A stretch of DNA of 64,000 nt from the NCBI RefSeq assembly GCF_051020985.1, contig NC_134999.1, forward strand, positions 17,427,660-17,491,659, in the 5' to 3' direction. Position numbers and translations under genes: made by a program. The notes under the pieces are model-generated. The model did not search any database. It saw nothing but the letters and a program-made list of their open reading frames with translations, and was not told where the DNA came from. This document shows positions 23,745-34,996 of this stretch, piece by piece. The first letter of the stretch is position 1; every line of letters starts with the position of its first letter. This DNA is from Nomia melanderi (taxonomy: Eukaryota; Arthropoda; Insecta; Hymenoptera; Halictidae).

Positions 23745-24510
23745 CTAAGAGGTTTGAGGAAATAATGCGAGGTCACTTGGGAAAATTTGTTCGGAATTGG
23801 AAATACTAAGGAGTAAGTGGGAGAAGGTCTTGGAAGATTGAAGATTAGAAGTTTTGGAGAAATAATGTGAGAATACTTGGATAACTTTGTTGGTCATTTG
23901 AGATGTTAGAAAATAATAGAGAAAGTAATAGAAACGTTGAATATTCAGAGTTCCATGAAAATTATATGAGAATGCTTGAGGAAAATAATTTTTCAAGAGA
24001 TTTATTGTGACAAGTTTTGGAGAAATAATATGAGAGTACTCGGATAACGTTATTGGTAATTTGAAATATTATAAAATAATAGATGAAGGGATCGAAAAAT
24101 TAAATATTCAAAGTTCTATAAAAATAATATGAGAATGCTTAAAGAAAATGATTTTCCAACAGTCTTATTGTGACAAGTTTTCTAAAGATAATATGAGAGT
24201 ACTCGAATAACTTTGTTGCTCATTTGAAACATTAGAAATCAGAAAAAGTGATCCAAAAATTGAATATTCAAAGTTCCATGAAAATAATACGAGAATACTC
24301 GAGGAATATGATTTTCCACCAGATTTATCGTGACAAGTTTCATTAAAATAATATGAGAGTACTCGAATAACTTTGTTGCTCATTTGAAACATTAGAAATC
24401 ATAAAAAGTGATCGAGAAATTAAATATTCAAAGTTCCATGAAAATAATATGAGAATGTTCGAGGAATATGATTTTCCACCAGATTTATCGTGACAAGTTT
24501 CATTAAAATG
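23745..24510 (+). repeat. ~160-base tandem array, about 4.7 units
   Basis: The unit marker CCATGAAAATAATATGAGAA or close variants recur at about 23950, 24113, 24275 and 24433 (periods ~158-163). Identity rises towards the right. Confidence 0.9.
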
Positions 24511-24892
24511 TTACAGAGGGACTGAAGGGAAATAATTTCATTCGATTTATGAACGGATTTAAAGTATCCTCGTCAGAGTGCCAGGAATTCTATAAAACTG
24601 TAACTCCGCCCGCATTGATCCGCAAATCTGTCCGACAACAGATGGTCCTTTTTCACTGGCACTCGTACGTCTACCGCGAAGTCCGTACCTTCGTCATGTG
24701 TCAGCGTTATAGATCGCATCAGCCGTCCGTGTAACATGGCGTGCGGTAATTTCTGCTTCATAACTTTCATCGGTGCCTCTGAAAACTGTCCACATAAAAT
24801 TCTCATTGAAACTTCACGAACCGGAATAACGTGCATATAATATTTCACATAGTATTCCATCGTTTACATACAACTATTCTTTAAAAACTACA
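24511..24892. other. No gene recognised
   Basis: A 95-codon minus-strand frame (24573-24860) has no recognisable domain. Confidence 0.35.
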
Positions 24893-24985
24893 TTAACACG
24901 TTCACTGCCGAATAAACACTAAAACTCTCGTGCAAGTGGAACAGTTTCCTTAACACATTGTTGACCTGCAATTTTACACAGAAGC
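24893..24985. mobile_element. Family E left-end fragment
   Basis: TTAACACGTTCACTGCCGAA at the left; the rest is lost. Confidence 0.5.
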
Positions 24986-24988
24986 TAT

Positions 24989-25206
24989 TTAACCCTTTGC
25001 GCTTGGAAGTTTTTCAGTAGAAATATTTGAACATCGTCTGATGAGATAAAGACGACATCGTTTGAAACTAATTTAACAATATTTTATTTAAATATTTCAC
25101 ATTGCAATACAAAGTTTCATTTAAAGTAGTAAATATTCAACTTCATAGTTTTGCTGTATCAAATCAAGTGGTGACTTAGAGTCACCTTCCAAGTGCAAAG
25201 GGTTAA
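24989..25206 (-). mobile_element. Family A MITE
   Basis: TTAACCCTTTGCGCTTGGAAG at the left. Right side has GGTGACTTAGAGTCACC then CCAAGTGCAAAGGGTTAA. Shares its right TTAA with family B. Confidence 0.88.
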
Positions 25207-25415
25207 CCCTTTGCGGACGAAGATTCTCTAGAGTATACAAGACCTTTTGTAGATTCCGCTATATCACACATCGAATGCCTAAATAACATAGAATAAGGAA
25301 ATTATGTACTGGTTTCTCACTGTTTGAGTAGTTGAATCATTTGTTTGCTACTTAATATTACAAACATGAATGTTAGATCTCAACAAAGCGTCGACATTTG
25401 TCCGCAAAGTGTTAA
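25203..25415 (+). mobile_element. Family B MITE
   Basis: TTAACCCTTTGCGGACGAAG at the left, TTGTCCGCAAAGTGTTAA at the right. Confidence 0.88.
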
Positions 25416-25432
25416 TGTCACCGGTTCCGTAA

Positions 25433-25634
25433 TTAACACTGGGTTTGTGAGTACTCATTGTGCAGTTTATTCTATTGTTCCTAGAAAAGTTGATATTCGT
25501 TTATTTAGATTTTGAAAATTATGGATTTAAAAATGGATAATTGGAATACATATTCAAACCTGTCGAAACATTTACTAAATCTTTATAAAATTCAATGTGC
25601 GTCAAATTGACGCGTTCCGTAAACCTAGCGTTAA
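25433..25634 (-). mobile_element. Family I MITE
   Basis: Right side carries the palindrome GCGTCAAATTGACGC then CCGTAAACCTAGCGTTAA. The left end is TTAACACTGGGTTTGTGA. Confidence 0.85.
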
Positions 25635-26481
25635 ATACAAAACTGAAACGATCTCAATAAAGCTTCAATATACTTTATTTATTTATACATAATGAACTGA
25701 AATGAAACTTTGGACGTACCTGTTATATAACTTCGAATATTTCGTTTTTGCAATGTCTTATATTGTCCTATGTTTTGAAAATTGAAATGGCTGACGCAAG
25801 TGGAGATACGAGTTAAATCACAACCGGTCAACATCATCAAAAAGTCACGATTCTTCGTTACAATGGCAGTCATTTCTATATTTATCTAACAAAATTCGGC
25901 TCACTCTATATGCCACCAAGAAAATTAATTTTTAACTTGTATGAAACACTCACCCGAATTCGACGTAGCAAAGTGTCAAAGGAAGAACACAATCTCCGGA
26001 CAGAACAATCATCGATGACAATTACCAACACAATAACCCTCGACTCTCCTCCAGAGTAGCGTTATCAAAGGTTAATTTGCACACAAACGTAAACTGCGTC
26101 GTCCGTAATCCAGTTGAGCAAACAGATTGTGTTTACTTCGCAAGTAGAATATCGCGATGCTGATCAGACGACCGGAGGAAAATGTCGGCGGATGTTTCGA
26201 TGGGAAGCTAGATTACTCCGCCCTTTGAAGCCACTTGACCTACTTCAAAATTATTTGTAAAGTGCTGGAATAGCTATGATTAATCGACCCGAGCCTCGGG
26301 AGTGATGTCCGCCTGTCCCATGGGATTTTTCACTGCGAGAATGTCCCACGAAATTTTCGAAACGTCTGCGACAGCTTCGAGTTCAGCTTTCTATACATCG
26401 TCCTCGCGAGAGGACCATGTATCACGTGTTCCTTCGCTTGCTTTCACGTGTCCCTTTCAAAGATGCTTTACACGGTCGAGT
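25635..26481. other. No gene recognised
   Basis: AT-rich up to about 26000, then mixed. An 89-codon plus-strand frame at 26302 runs into the piggyBac relic and shows no domain. Confidence 0.4.
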
Positions 26482-26651
26482 TTAACCCTCAGTCGGGCGC
26501 AACTGATCCAACAGGCACAGCCAATGTTTGTTGTTTCGATTTTTGCTTTTACATTCTGCAGCGACCTATAATGTGCAGTACGCATTTGAACATTGTGCGT
26601 GTCGCAGCACTTTGTGTCTCTTAGGCACACTGCGCCCGATTGCAATGGAAC

Positions 26652-26700
26652 CATTATATATCTATGATTAGATTGGTAACATTGGTGATTACATTAACAA
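26652..26700 (+). repeat. Left copy of 49-base direct repeat
   Basis: Contains the motif CTATGATTAGATTGGTAACA. It matches 27435-27483 at all but about five positions and borders the 732-base insert exactly. Confidence 0.8.
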
Positions 26701-26702
26701 TC

Positions 26703-27434
26703 TGTTAGGTACTCGTGGCTACCGTATGGTGATCGAGCTTTGTAGGCGTTTGCACGTGGTGTGCCGACTTATAAACTTATACTTCTCGAAGGACCACCCA
26801 AATGATCGGGAACAAAACTTACAAGATGAGTAGGAGCTGAAGTAGACTTGGTTCTTGTGACTTGTTACGTTGTAATGTACTATGGGTGATCTAAATTCCT
26901 ACTCGTTGAACCTCCCAGAATCGTCTTCGACGATGCCTCGGCAGAGTCGTCTTAGCGAGGGTGAAGACGTTCTGGTTGGTTTTTTAAGTGTAGAGGCTTG
27001 TGGAAGGGAGACAAAGCTCCCTCCCTTCTTGGGTCTTCCTAGTTGCTAATGTCACTAACTAATTCGTCCCGTTTGCAATCCTCGGCCGTGGCAGGTAAAA
27101 AACAAGAAACGCTTTGGCCATAATAACACATGCTAAAACAGACGGACTAGAGAGTTAGAAATGCTGGTGACTGGACGCCAGATGTGGAAAATAGACAAGG
27201 AAAAGCTGCAGTAAGAATCGCGGGCCTTATGGGTTCAGGGATTCATGGCTGTCACGGTCCCTTCTCGTAATACCGTAAGGACGGTTGCAAGTCGCGACGG
27301 GACGAAGACTCTTATTGTTAAAGAAATTAACGAATGTACAAATAATTCTTAAAGAAAGATAAAATGTATACAATCTGAAGCTACGGTGATTTAAAGGCCC
27401 GAACGAAACGGGAAGGCTACGAGTGGCCTTAACA
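26703..27434. mobile_element. Possible solo LTR inside the piggyBac relic
   Basis: A 732-base block begins TGTTAGG and ends CTTAACA, giving TG...CA ends with a short inverted repeat, as in retrotransposon LTRs. It is precisely bordered by a ~49-base direct repeat (26652-26700 and 27435-27483) that differs at about five positions. No protein is visible inside. The flanking repeat is far longer than a normal LTR target duplication (4-6 bases), so the LTR reading is tentative. Confidence 0.4.
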
Positions 27435-27483
27435 CATTATATGTCTATGATTACATTAGTAACATTAGTGATTACATTTACAA
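27435..27483 (+). repeat. Right copy of 49-base direct repeat
   Basis: Partner of 26652-26700. It begins directly after the CTTAACA end of the insert. Confidence 0.8.
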
Positions 27484-27486
27484 TAA

Positions 27487-27717
27487 AAACTGAAACGATT
27501 TTGTAATTGTGAAAATGTAGAAGATAAAGAAGAAACTTTGGAAACTTCCAACAAGAGGAAAAGGTGCATTACATGCACTACGGACAGCGGACGACGTCGC
27601 TTATCAAGATACGAGTGCAGCAAGTGTAAACGTGCATTATGTATGGAACATGCTACTTTTTGTTGTAACAAATGCTCAGAAATTGCTTTCGCCAATGTCG
27701 TAGAGCAAATGGAATAA
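27487..27717 (+). pseudogene. piggyBac transposase remnant: C-terminal cysteine-rich domain
   Basis: An open stretch of 76 codons ends at TAA, immediately followed by an AATAAA signal (27716-27721). The C-terminal part carries RKRCITC, YECSKC, ALCMEH and CCNKC, i.e. C-x2-C, C-x2-C, C-x2-H, C-x2-C. That is the C5HC2 zinc-binding order of the piggyBac transposase C-terminal cysteine-rich domain, which in known piggyBac proteins binds the palindromic subterminal repeat as a dimer. An acidic linker (ENVEDKEETLE) precedes it. The DDD/DDE catalytic core is absent and an in-frame stop lies just upstream (27484-27486), so this is a relic. It lies in the right half of a TTAA-flanked element in the expected orientation. 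Confidence 0.85.
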
Positions 27718-27732
27718 TAAACATATTTTTAT

Positions 27733-28040
27733 TTAACCCACTATGGGCCGATTTTTTTCGTGACTGTAACAAAATTTATGCAGTACGAAATTAATAGGTA
27801 TCAACTTATAAATACAAATTGACGATGTATTTAACAGACTTAGTAATCTTATTAAAACGAGTATATTTTATGATTTTACAGTTACAATGATGTTAACGTG
27901 TACGTCTGTATTAATGAAAGTTTAAGTTGATTAATTATTTCATTTTCATTAGTCATTTTGTGGTAAAAAGTTAGATAAATCAATGTAATCGAGTATATTG
28001 ATGTGTGACTTCAAAGTCGCAGGGACCTGTAGAGGGTTAA
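27733..28040 (+). mobile_element. Family G MITE inside the piggyBac relic
   Basis: TTAACCCACTATGGGCCG at the left; GTGACTTCAAAGTCGC and TGTAGAGGGTTAA at the right. Inserted 16 bases after the transposase stop codon. Confidence 0.88.
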
Positions 28041-28123
28041 GTAAAAAGTTTGTTTTTGTAAAAGTTGCCTATTACGCACAATGCGCCCGATCCTGTTCTT
28101 ACATTGCGCCTGACCGAGGTTAA

Positions 28124-28559
28124 AAGAAAAAATCGCGGTAAAATGTGAATACAGCCGATGAAATATGAGAACGGCGCAGCGAGAATTTCGCTCACGGAAA
28201 ACGTTACGTTGTCCGAGCTGCTTGATTTATCAGGAGACAGCCAGTCGCGGCAGTAACTAACGCAGCCCGTCCATGATCGTGGATTAATTCATGGCGAATC
28301 TGACGTACTTCCAGGGAACATTTCTCATGCTCGAGGAATATTGCCGAGTCGTTTAGCAACAGTCTGCTAGACGTGTTCTGTAATTCTTTCTCGTCTTCGA
28401 ACGTACAACTCAACGTCCTTCGCGATCTCAGATTGTCCGTTATCTTCCGCGAATGAAATTATGAAACTGCTAATCCCCTTACTGTCGTTCTCAATTATTC
28501 TCCGACGCAATAGTGTACTGTAGGATTTTCCCAGATGAGTGAATTAGTCGAACAGCGAG
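28124..28559. other. No gene recognised
   Basis: Moderately GC-rich. A 69-codon minus frame (28204-28413) has no known domain. Confidence 0.4.
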
Positions 28560-28680
28560 AGATCAGCACGTAGTTTTCTTCTTTTCTATCAATTATGCAA
28601 TTGATACATAAAATCGAATGATTTTAGGGTAGTTTCTTTAAGTGGTGCAATATTGGAGTCTACATAATTTAAAGGGTTAA
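28560..28680. mobile_element. Fused B and C fragments
   Basis: GATCAGCACGTAGTTTTCTT (B body) passes into GGGTAGTTTCTTTAAGTGG and AAAGGGTTAA (C body). Confidence 0.55.
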
Positions 28681-28921
28681 CCCTTTGCACTCGAAGGGTG
28701 CCTCTCAGTCACCATTCGATTGTTGCATCAAAATTGTAAAATTCCGTATTTAACATTAAGTCTTGAGTAATCTGTCGATACGTGAAATGTGGAAATAAAA
28801 TACCATTGTTCCCCTTATTTTGTGAATAGATTCCTCGTTAAGTTTTAAAAAATGTCATCTATATCTCATCAAAATAAATAGGATATTTCCAGCGACAAAT
28901 TTTTGGAGTGCAAAGGATTAA
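28677..28921 (+). mobile_element. Family A MITE
   Basis: TTAACCCTTTGCACTCGAAG, GGTGCCTCTCAGTCACC, right end GGAGTGCAAAGGATTAA. Confidence 0.88.
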
Positions 28922-30280
28922 AATAAAGTATTCTTCACATTTTTGTGATTGTCACCCAGTGAGTGTATCTCTTCTTTCTATTCCCTACGGCAACACGTGG
29001 GATTTTTAATAAATTAATCCTACCCTTTGGTATAAAAGTTGATCTAACTATAATTACTAACAGAGCGCCCTGTAATCAGATAATTACATTCCAGTTTATT
29101 TAGCAATGCAAACTCCTACCACTCCGCCGTTCAAACGGCCGTTCGAGCCGCTTGTTTGCTCATAAATTTGTTAACACTACTTGTCCGATTAAACAGCCGC
29201 TCGCACTACTTGTCTGACTAAACACAGTCTCGCGCTCCTTTCCGAGTTTTCCTGATAACACGCGCGATCAAAGTACCCGCGAAATCTCTCGTCGATTCGT
29301 GCTATCTGTCCGATTAAACACGCTCTCGCTACTTGCCCGACTAAACACGAGCCCGCACCCCTTAATATATCACAGCGCGGAAATGTCCGGCGATTTTTCC
29401 TCCTCGAAAAATCGCTCCGTCGCGCGGCCAATCCCGAGTAACGATGCAAATCGTCCCGCCTCTATTTTGAATCAATAACGCGCGAAACAGTTGCTCCAAT
29501 TAATCGTTGACATAGTTTATCATCGTCAGTTGCACAAGGCGACCGGAGCCGTATCGGAAACGAACGAAAAAAATTATCTCCCGGCCGGCGCGGTCCACGG
29601 ATTCCCGAGTTCCATTCGGCGACACGGCTTTCAACTTTCACCCCGACCCGAATTCGTTTTATCGTGTTTTAGCGCAGCCGAATCCCGCGTTTCTCGACAG
29701 ATGGACATAATTTTTTATTTCATCTCATATTCGACTGGTTTGACCGCGCGCACGGTTTTGCGCTTTTTTCCACCCCCTCGTTACGTACTCGCACGTTCCG
29801 CCGCGGATCCGGCCGGATACGTCATATTCCGAATGGTCCGGCGTCGTCTCATAAAATTCGGATTACCTCGAATCTACATCGTTTCATTTTATTTTACGCG
29901 CGTGCCGCTCCAGCGATGAGCAGCCGACATCGAAGGGGCATTATCTAAAAATCCAGGCTGCGTAATAATCGCGTCGCAGTGTAAATCTGGATACCGATTT
30001 CTAGGAGACTTCAGTGTTGAAGTTCGTTGAATTGCATTGAATTTTTTGCACTTGGAATACTAAGCTGACGTGTCATTTAGCACTAACTATACCAGAATTT
30101 TTCATAGCGTGACTAGTTAAATAACTGGCTACAAAATAGAGGTGAACGAATTAGATGATAGATTTCTTTTGGTGGAGACAGACGATAGGAACGATGACAA
30201 TTGAGAAAGCAAGTAATCGGATATTTTAATTGTGATCGAAATATATAATATTAATAATATTTTAAATATATAATAATATT
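28922..30280. other. GC island with a recurring short motif; no gene recognised
   Basis: 29100-29930 is GC-rich. Between 29170 and 29360 the motif CTACTTGTCCGATTAAACA and variants occur four times. A 142-codon plus-strand frame (29491-29919) shows no domain and is probably chance. Confidence 0.4.
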
Positions 30281-30493
30281 TCAACCCTTTGGGAACGAAG
30301 ATTCTCTGAACTATACAAAACCTTTCGTAGATTCTGCCAAATCACGCATCGAATGCCGAATTAATATGGAATAAGGCAATTATGTACTGGTTTTTTGCTG
30401 TTTGAGCAGTTGAATCATTTGTTTGCAACTTAGTGTTACAAACATGAAAGTTCGATCTGGGTAAAGTGTCGACATTCGTCCGCAAAGGGTTAA
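30281..30493 (+). mobile_element. Family B MITE
   Basis: TCAACCCTTTGGGAACGAAG at the left, TCGTCCGCAAAGGGTTAA at the right. A further B-like fragment follows to about 30650. Confidence 0.87.
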
Positions 30494-30806
30494 TAATGAT
30501 TTTAATTGTTAATTGTTCAGGAAATGTAAGATTAGTGCATAGTTTCCTTGTTTATAGTTTTTAGATATTGAGTTTGTTACTTAGGATTCTCTGATAAAAG
30601 TTTCGAATACTTCGATGTATCTTTCTCTTCGCCCTCGTCCGCAAAGTTCATAGTCGTTGACTCAATACAATTAAAGGACAGAACTGTTTTATTTCGATGT
30701 TCCTGTGTCGATTCATTACACAAATTCATTACACAGAACTGTCTCATATTAATTAAGGCACAGAACTATTTTATTTCGATGTTCCTATGTCGACTCATTC
30801 CAACCT

Positions 30807-31055
30807 TTAACCCTTTGCACTCGAACGGCACCTTTCAATCGCCGTTTGATTTGACCGAACGAAATGATCAAATTTAGAATTCAATATTAAATTTTATATA
30901 ATGTATCGACACATGGAACATCGAAATAAACTAGTTCTCTCACTGAATTTGTACAAGGTATTTCCTTATATAGAATTGTAAAAAATACCATTGATATTTA
31001 ATAAGAAAATAATGAATATTCGCTGAGAAAAATATTCTCGAGTGTAGAGGGTTAA
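30807..31055 (+). mobile_element. Family A MITE
   Basis: TTAACCCTTTGCACTCGAAC, GGCACCTTTCAATCGCC, right end CTCGAGTGTAGAGGGTTAA. Confidence 0.88.
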
Positions 31056-31132
31056 TATTGAATTGGAAATTTTCTAATTTTGCTGCAAATCGAGTGGCCA
31101 CTAAAGGACGCCTCTCGAGTGCAAAGGGTTAA
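31056..31132 (-). mobile_element. Family A fragment
   Basis: Ends CTCGAGTGCAAAGGGTTAA. The preceding AATTTTGCTGCAAATCGAGT also occurs at the end of the element at 34677. Confidence 0.65.
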
Positions 31133-31738
31133 TAAAATAGTTTCCCGAGGTATCAGAAAAATGTCTACCTCTTTCTGACACGACCAAGGTATAGCATAAC
31201 GAGAGCATATAAAACGCAACAATGTCTAGTAGCACTTGAAACGTTCCCAAAGCACTCGAGTCTAGGTCCCTCTGGGGAATATCGACGCCACTTTGCCCGG
31301 TCCAATGATCAGCATCGTTTCGCCGCCCATTTTCAAATTGAAAACGACTCGGCGCTGGCCGAGCTATCCGCGTTTCCAGTCGAACGAAATCAATATCAGC
31401 TTGTAACGGCACAAAACCATTAGCGTCTTTCCAACACACCTTGCTGGAAGAACCCCAGCGACTAGACGAAGATTGATTCATCGTTGATTCCCTTAAAACA
31501 CTTTGAATTCCCTAGCGACTGCCTTACTCTTGCTAACCATAACGTGTTATCATATAACATACCATAACTTCGAGATAAATATCGCACCCCATAGTCCAAG
31601 ATGTCATTACAAAGAGAAAGCTTCAGTCTACGAAATTATGGTAGTTGCGAGATAAAAAAATTCTTTTCCAGAAAAGATTCCTCAAAGCTATTACAGACAT
31701 TCGAATAATCAAATTGTTTTGTAAAAACGTATATCTAC
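31133..31738. other. No gene recognised; one uncertain minus-strand open frame
   Basis: A minus-strand frame of 126 codons (31101-31481) begins MNQSSSSRWGSSSK. It overlaps a family A fragment at its 3' end, has no recognised domain and may be chance. Confidence 0.25.
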
Positions 31739-31912
31739 AAAAAAATATAAAATTTGATTCGAATTAATTATCTATTTAAAATATATTACATAACAATACG
31801 ATATATGAGTTTTTTTAGCTATGCAACTTCGCTAATTACAACAGCATTGAAAAAATATAAGATTTAATTCGAATTGATTATCTGTTTAAAATATATTACA
31901 TAAGTTGACCTC
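31739..31912 (+). repeat. Direct repeat; unoccupied counterparts of the site at 42176
   Basis: Two related copies (31739-31805, 31853-31912) contain TTATCT(A/G)TTTAAAATATATTACATAA-type sequence. The same sequence flanks the family L element at 42176-42401. Confidence 0.8.
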
Positions 31913-32054
31913 AATGAAAATTGCTATACAATTCAGTTTTCTGAAAATTAGCCGGTCCGCAGTTAACACTGTTTCCACCGAAGCTGTCAAAAGCCAGCTT
32001 TGGAAATTTCAACTTTCAACCAGTTATCTCTGTTTAACGAGTATACATGTCATC

Positions 32055-32435
32055 TTAACCAGTTAACCCTTTGAACTCTGTAGGCTGCAATATTGCACCA
32101 GTTATAATATTAAATATTTGAATGAATCTTAAAGAAACTACCCTAAAATTATTAGATTTTCCACACATCCCAATTTTGCACTAAGAAGGAAAATAGATCG
32201 AAGAAATGTTATAGTATTTCTCATTTTCGCTAGGAATAAAAATTAGTTGCAGTTGTTGATAGATTACAAAACAACCTGGAGTGCTAAGGGTTAACTGTGT
32301 TTGACGAGTATACACGTGATAAAGCTTACCATGATACTAATTCTTTCATGAATTCTTTATTTTTTCATATAAACATGTACTTCTATGTTTCACTTCGATC
32401 TTTCATTAAAATATACTCCGCGTGCACGTGTTAAC
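32055..32435 (+). mobile_element. Family H element interrupted by family C
   Basis: The first eight bases, TTAACCAG, are separated from CTGTGTTTGACGAGTATAC by a family C insertion at the TTAA inside its own terminal repeat. The right end is lost. Confidence 0.7.
32063..32294 (+). mobile_element. Family C MITE
   Basis: TTAACCCTTTGAACTCTGT at the left, GGAGTGCTAAGGGTTAA at the right. Confidence 0.9.
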
Positions 32436-33818
32436 ACAGGAAACGGTTGATTGCAGGAACCGTGCTGAAGCTGCACGAATAAATGAACGAAAGAGTTAGG
32501 TGACAACATGGGAGGATATTCCAGGTAGATCGAGATAACGAAGAGTCTCGGGAGGGATGATGATCGATACCGGCGAACCGGTCGATCGCCACTGACCCAG
32601 TTGCCCGACACGAGATCTCCCGACGAATATATTTCTTGGCTAGGCCCGGCCACGACCCGATTGCACCAGACCCCTAATTGCGAAACAATTTTTAGCGAAA
32701 CCGCACTTTACGCGGCGCACTCCCCCCCCCCCCCTGTTTCCGGGCCGTTTTCCAAATTCACCGGTTAAAGCATCTTGACCCGGATCCCCGCCGAACGAGA
32801 TTACACGCCTCCCTCGGCCCTCATTATAATTACGGCAGGGCGATACTTCTATCGCTATTCAGTTTGTGCTCGTCCGATCATATATTGACTCGTTCTACTT
32901 GTTTAATGGTACAATAACAGGCTGCCGCTGTCTAGCTCGACGAGTAATGGTTCCAGTTAACCTGCTATCGGAGGAGCTTCGTTCTGTGCCGACGTTGCAA
33001 CGACCTTGTCTTGTTGCCTGACTATGCGTGGACTTGTTCTACTTCGACGAGCCTGTTATACCGTGTTTTCTGTGAATACCTAGCATTTGGTTGTGGTTTA
33101 ATTATAAGTTTCTCGTTAGAATTCCTCTTGCTTGACTATACGTTCACTTATTCTACTTTCGAGCTGATGTAACTCTGCATTGTTGTTTTATTTTCAGGAT
33201 CATTAATGCAAGTGTATTCTAGAAGTTCTGTCTTATCTCACTGTCCAGTTGATATTTTCACTTGTTCAATGATTGACTTATACTTCATTAAAGATATTGC
33301 AATATAGTATTTTATTTTCTATAACCACTCATTGAATTTTCTTATAATTATGAATATATTATTAGAAGTCGGTTTGTCTGTTCGTATATTGATCTATGAT
33401 CTTGATATAGACGACATAGCACGTGTCACGGTTTAGAACTTCTTCCTGTCCACCGTACTATTGACCCTTTCACTAGCCAGGCTATGCGTGGACTTATTCT
33501 ACTTGGCGAACTACGTTACCGTGTAGTGTACTCCTCTAACTGGATAAGGATCTCCTTCGCTCGCCTGACAACTCATTGTTACATTCCACTTGACCTGTGT
33601 CTGAATATATGTAGCATATTCCACTGTAGCTCGATGAGATATGTCAGACCTCGGGGGACGTATCAGATGCTAGCGAATTATTACATTTGGTGTTGTACAT
33701 TCGCTGAACTTTATTCTTCAGCGTTTCCTATCTATTGTTCCCGTTTCTATGACTCGGGTCAGAGGTCACCGAGGCCAAGAATACCCTGTCCTTTAGACTT
33801 TAGCCACAGTGACAGGTG
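32436..33818. other. GC island and mixed DNA, no gene recognised
   Basis: 32450-33000 is GC-rich and holds a run of 13 C (32722-32734). Variants of the stretch CTATGCGTGGACTTGTTCTA occur near 33023 and 33482, with a weaker one near 33138, suggesting old repeats. Confidence 0.4.
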
Positions 33819-34042
33819 TTAACCCTAATCAGACAGCGATGTGACTTTGAGTGACATTTGAACTTTTCACTTAAATTCTTTGATTATTTCATACTGCATT
33901 TCCACAAGTTTCTTGGGGCTTTGTAAATTTGGGCTCTATAAACAAGAACAATAATAATTTAATCATTCCTTTTATTCTCATAAGTGACTGCGAGTCACGT
34001 GGTATGATTCGTGATAAAAACACGTGGTACGATTAGGGTTAA
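33819..34042 (+). mobile_element. Family F MITE
   Basis: TTAACCCTAATCAGACAGCG, palindrome GTGACTTTGAGTGAC, right end GTACGATTAGGGTTAA. Confidence 0.87.
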
Positions 34043-34148
34043 GAAGAACTAAAACTAAAAAAATGTTACAATAGTATAGTGTTACTATAGTATAAATAAT
34101 GAAAAGGTGGGTCTTGAGTAATCGAGAACTAGGAATAAATATATGTAT

Positions 34149-34374
34149 TTCACACTAGAAATACCATACCAGTCAAAATGACTGGTTTCGACTTTTTTTG
34201 TTTAGCAATTACTGATATCCTCGAAGCATTGAATATTCGGAATGATTTTGAAAATAAATAGTTTCATTTGAGTACTATAATGAATGTCTGAAGAAACTGA
34301 AAATAATCTATTGTTACAGTTTCTATAGGAATTGCATATTAATCGTATTAAATGCTCGGTAGTTCTAGTGTTAA
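34149..34374 (+). mobile_element. Family D MITE with perfect palindrome
   Basis: TTCACACTAGAAATACC, palindrome CCAGTCAAAATGACTGG, right end GGTAGTTCTAGTGTTAA. Confidence 0.9.
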
Positions 34375-34680
34375 TAAAATAAAGCTAAAACTATGGTCAA
34401 AATATAAAATATGGAAACAACACGGACAACGCGTAAAAACAACTCAATGCCACGGAGGACAACACACGACTCTCTCCCCGCAACTCTCTTACAGGCATTC
34501 TCTCCCAAAAATCATCATCTCCCCCACAAGTATTCTCACTCGCACTCATCACAAACACTCGGAAGCACCCCTGGTAAGCTGGCCCTGTAATCTTGGGTCC
34601 GCGACGTTGCGCGGGCCACTTTCCCTCGACCGTTTCACCTGTCCTTCGCTCACACTCATTCTTACATTCACTCTTCTTAA
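34371..34680 (+). repeat. X unit, TTAA-bounded ~300-base segment
   Basis: Begins TTAATAAAATAAAGC and ends TTCACTCTTCTTAA. It lacks terminal inverted repeats and is known here only from this locus and 49426-49732. Open frames in it are not conserved in frame between the two copies. Confidence 0.75.
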
Positions 34681-34925
34681 CCCTTTGCACTCGAAAGTTT
34701 TTCACTGGAAATATTCAACATTTTTCGACAAGATACAGACGACACTGTTCGAAACTAATTTAACGATCATTCACAGATAAATTAAACGACCAAGTAATTT
34801 TATTCAAATATTTCCTATAGCAATACAAAGTTTCATTTAAAATACTAAATATTCAATTCTATAGTTTCGCTGTATCAAATCAAGTGGTGACTGAAATTTT
34901 CTAATTTTGCTGCAAATCGAGTGTA
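34677..34925 (-). mobile_element. Family A MITE, right end altered
   Basis: TTAACCCTTTGCACTCGAAAG at the left. After GGTGACTGAAATTTTC the right TIR is replaced by TTGCTGCAAATCGAGTG. It ends ~70 bases before the exon 1 acceptor. Confidence 0.8.
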
Positions 34926-34996
34926 ACTACAATTGTTAGTTATAATCTAAGTTCTTTGCGATAGCTTGGACTCACGTGATGTTGCTTTTGTTGCAG

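Larger units (their letters stand above)
26482..28123 (+). mobile_element. Degenerate piggyBac-like element (outer boundaries)
   Basis: The left end reads TTAACCCTCAGTCGGGCGCA. The right end, read inwards on the other strand, reads TTAACCTCGGTCAGGCGCA, so imperfect inverted repeats flanked by TTAA enclose 1642 bases. The motif GCGCCCGAT recurs inside both ends (about 26631 and 28083), as expected for internal repeats. Only the last ~76 codons of a transposase remain (27487-27717). Two later insertions split the element: a 732-base LTR-like unit (26703-27434) and a family G element (27733-28040). Without them about 600 bases remain, so most of the original coding region was lost. It is not autonomous. 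Confidence 0.75.
34073..34925 (+). repeat. Inverted duplication, left copy (D element, X unit, A element)
   Basis: About 850 bases match the reverse complement of 49188-50029. The order is a short flank, family D, the 300-base X unit and family A. It lies just upstream of exon 1. Confidence 0.88.

Noticed and set aside
34352..34780. 142-codon plus-strand frame whose translation resembles the frame at 49326-49751
   Set aside because: The similarity follows from the inverted duplication (D, X and A elements). The frame starts in a MITE terminus and shifts between copies, so it is not a gene.
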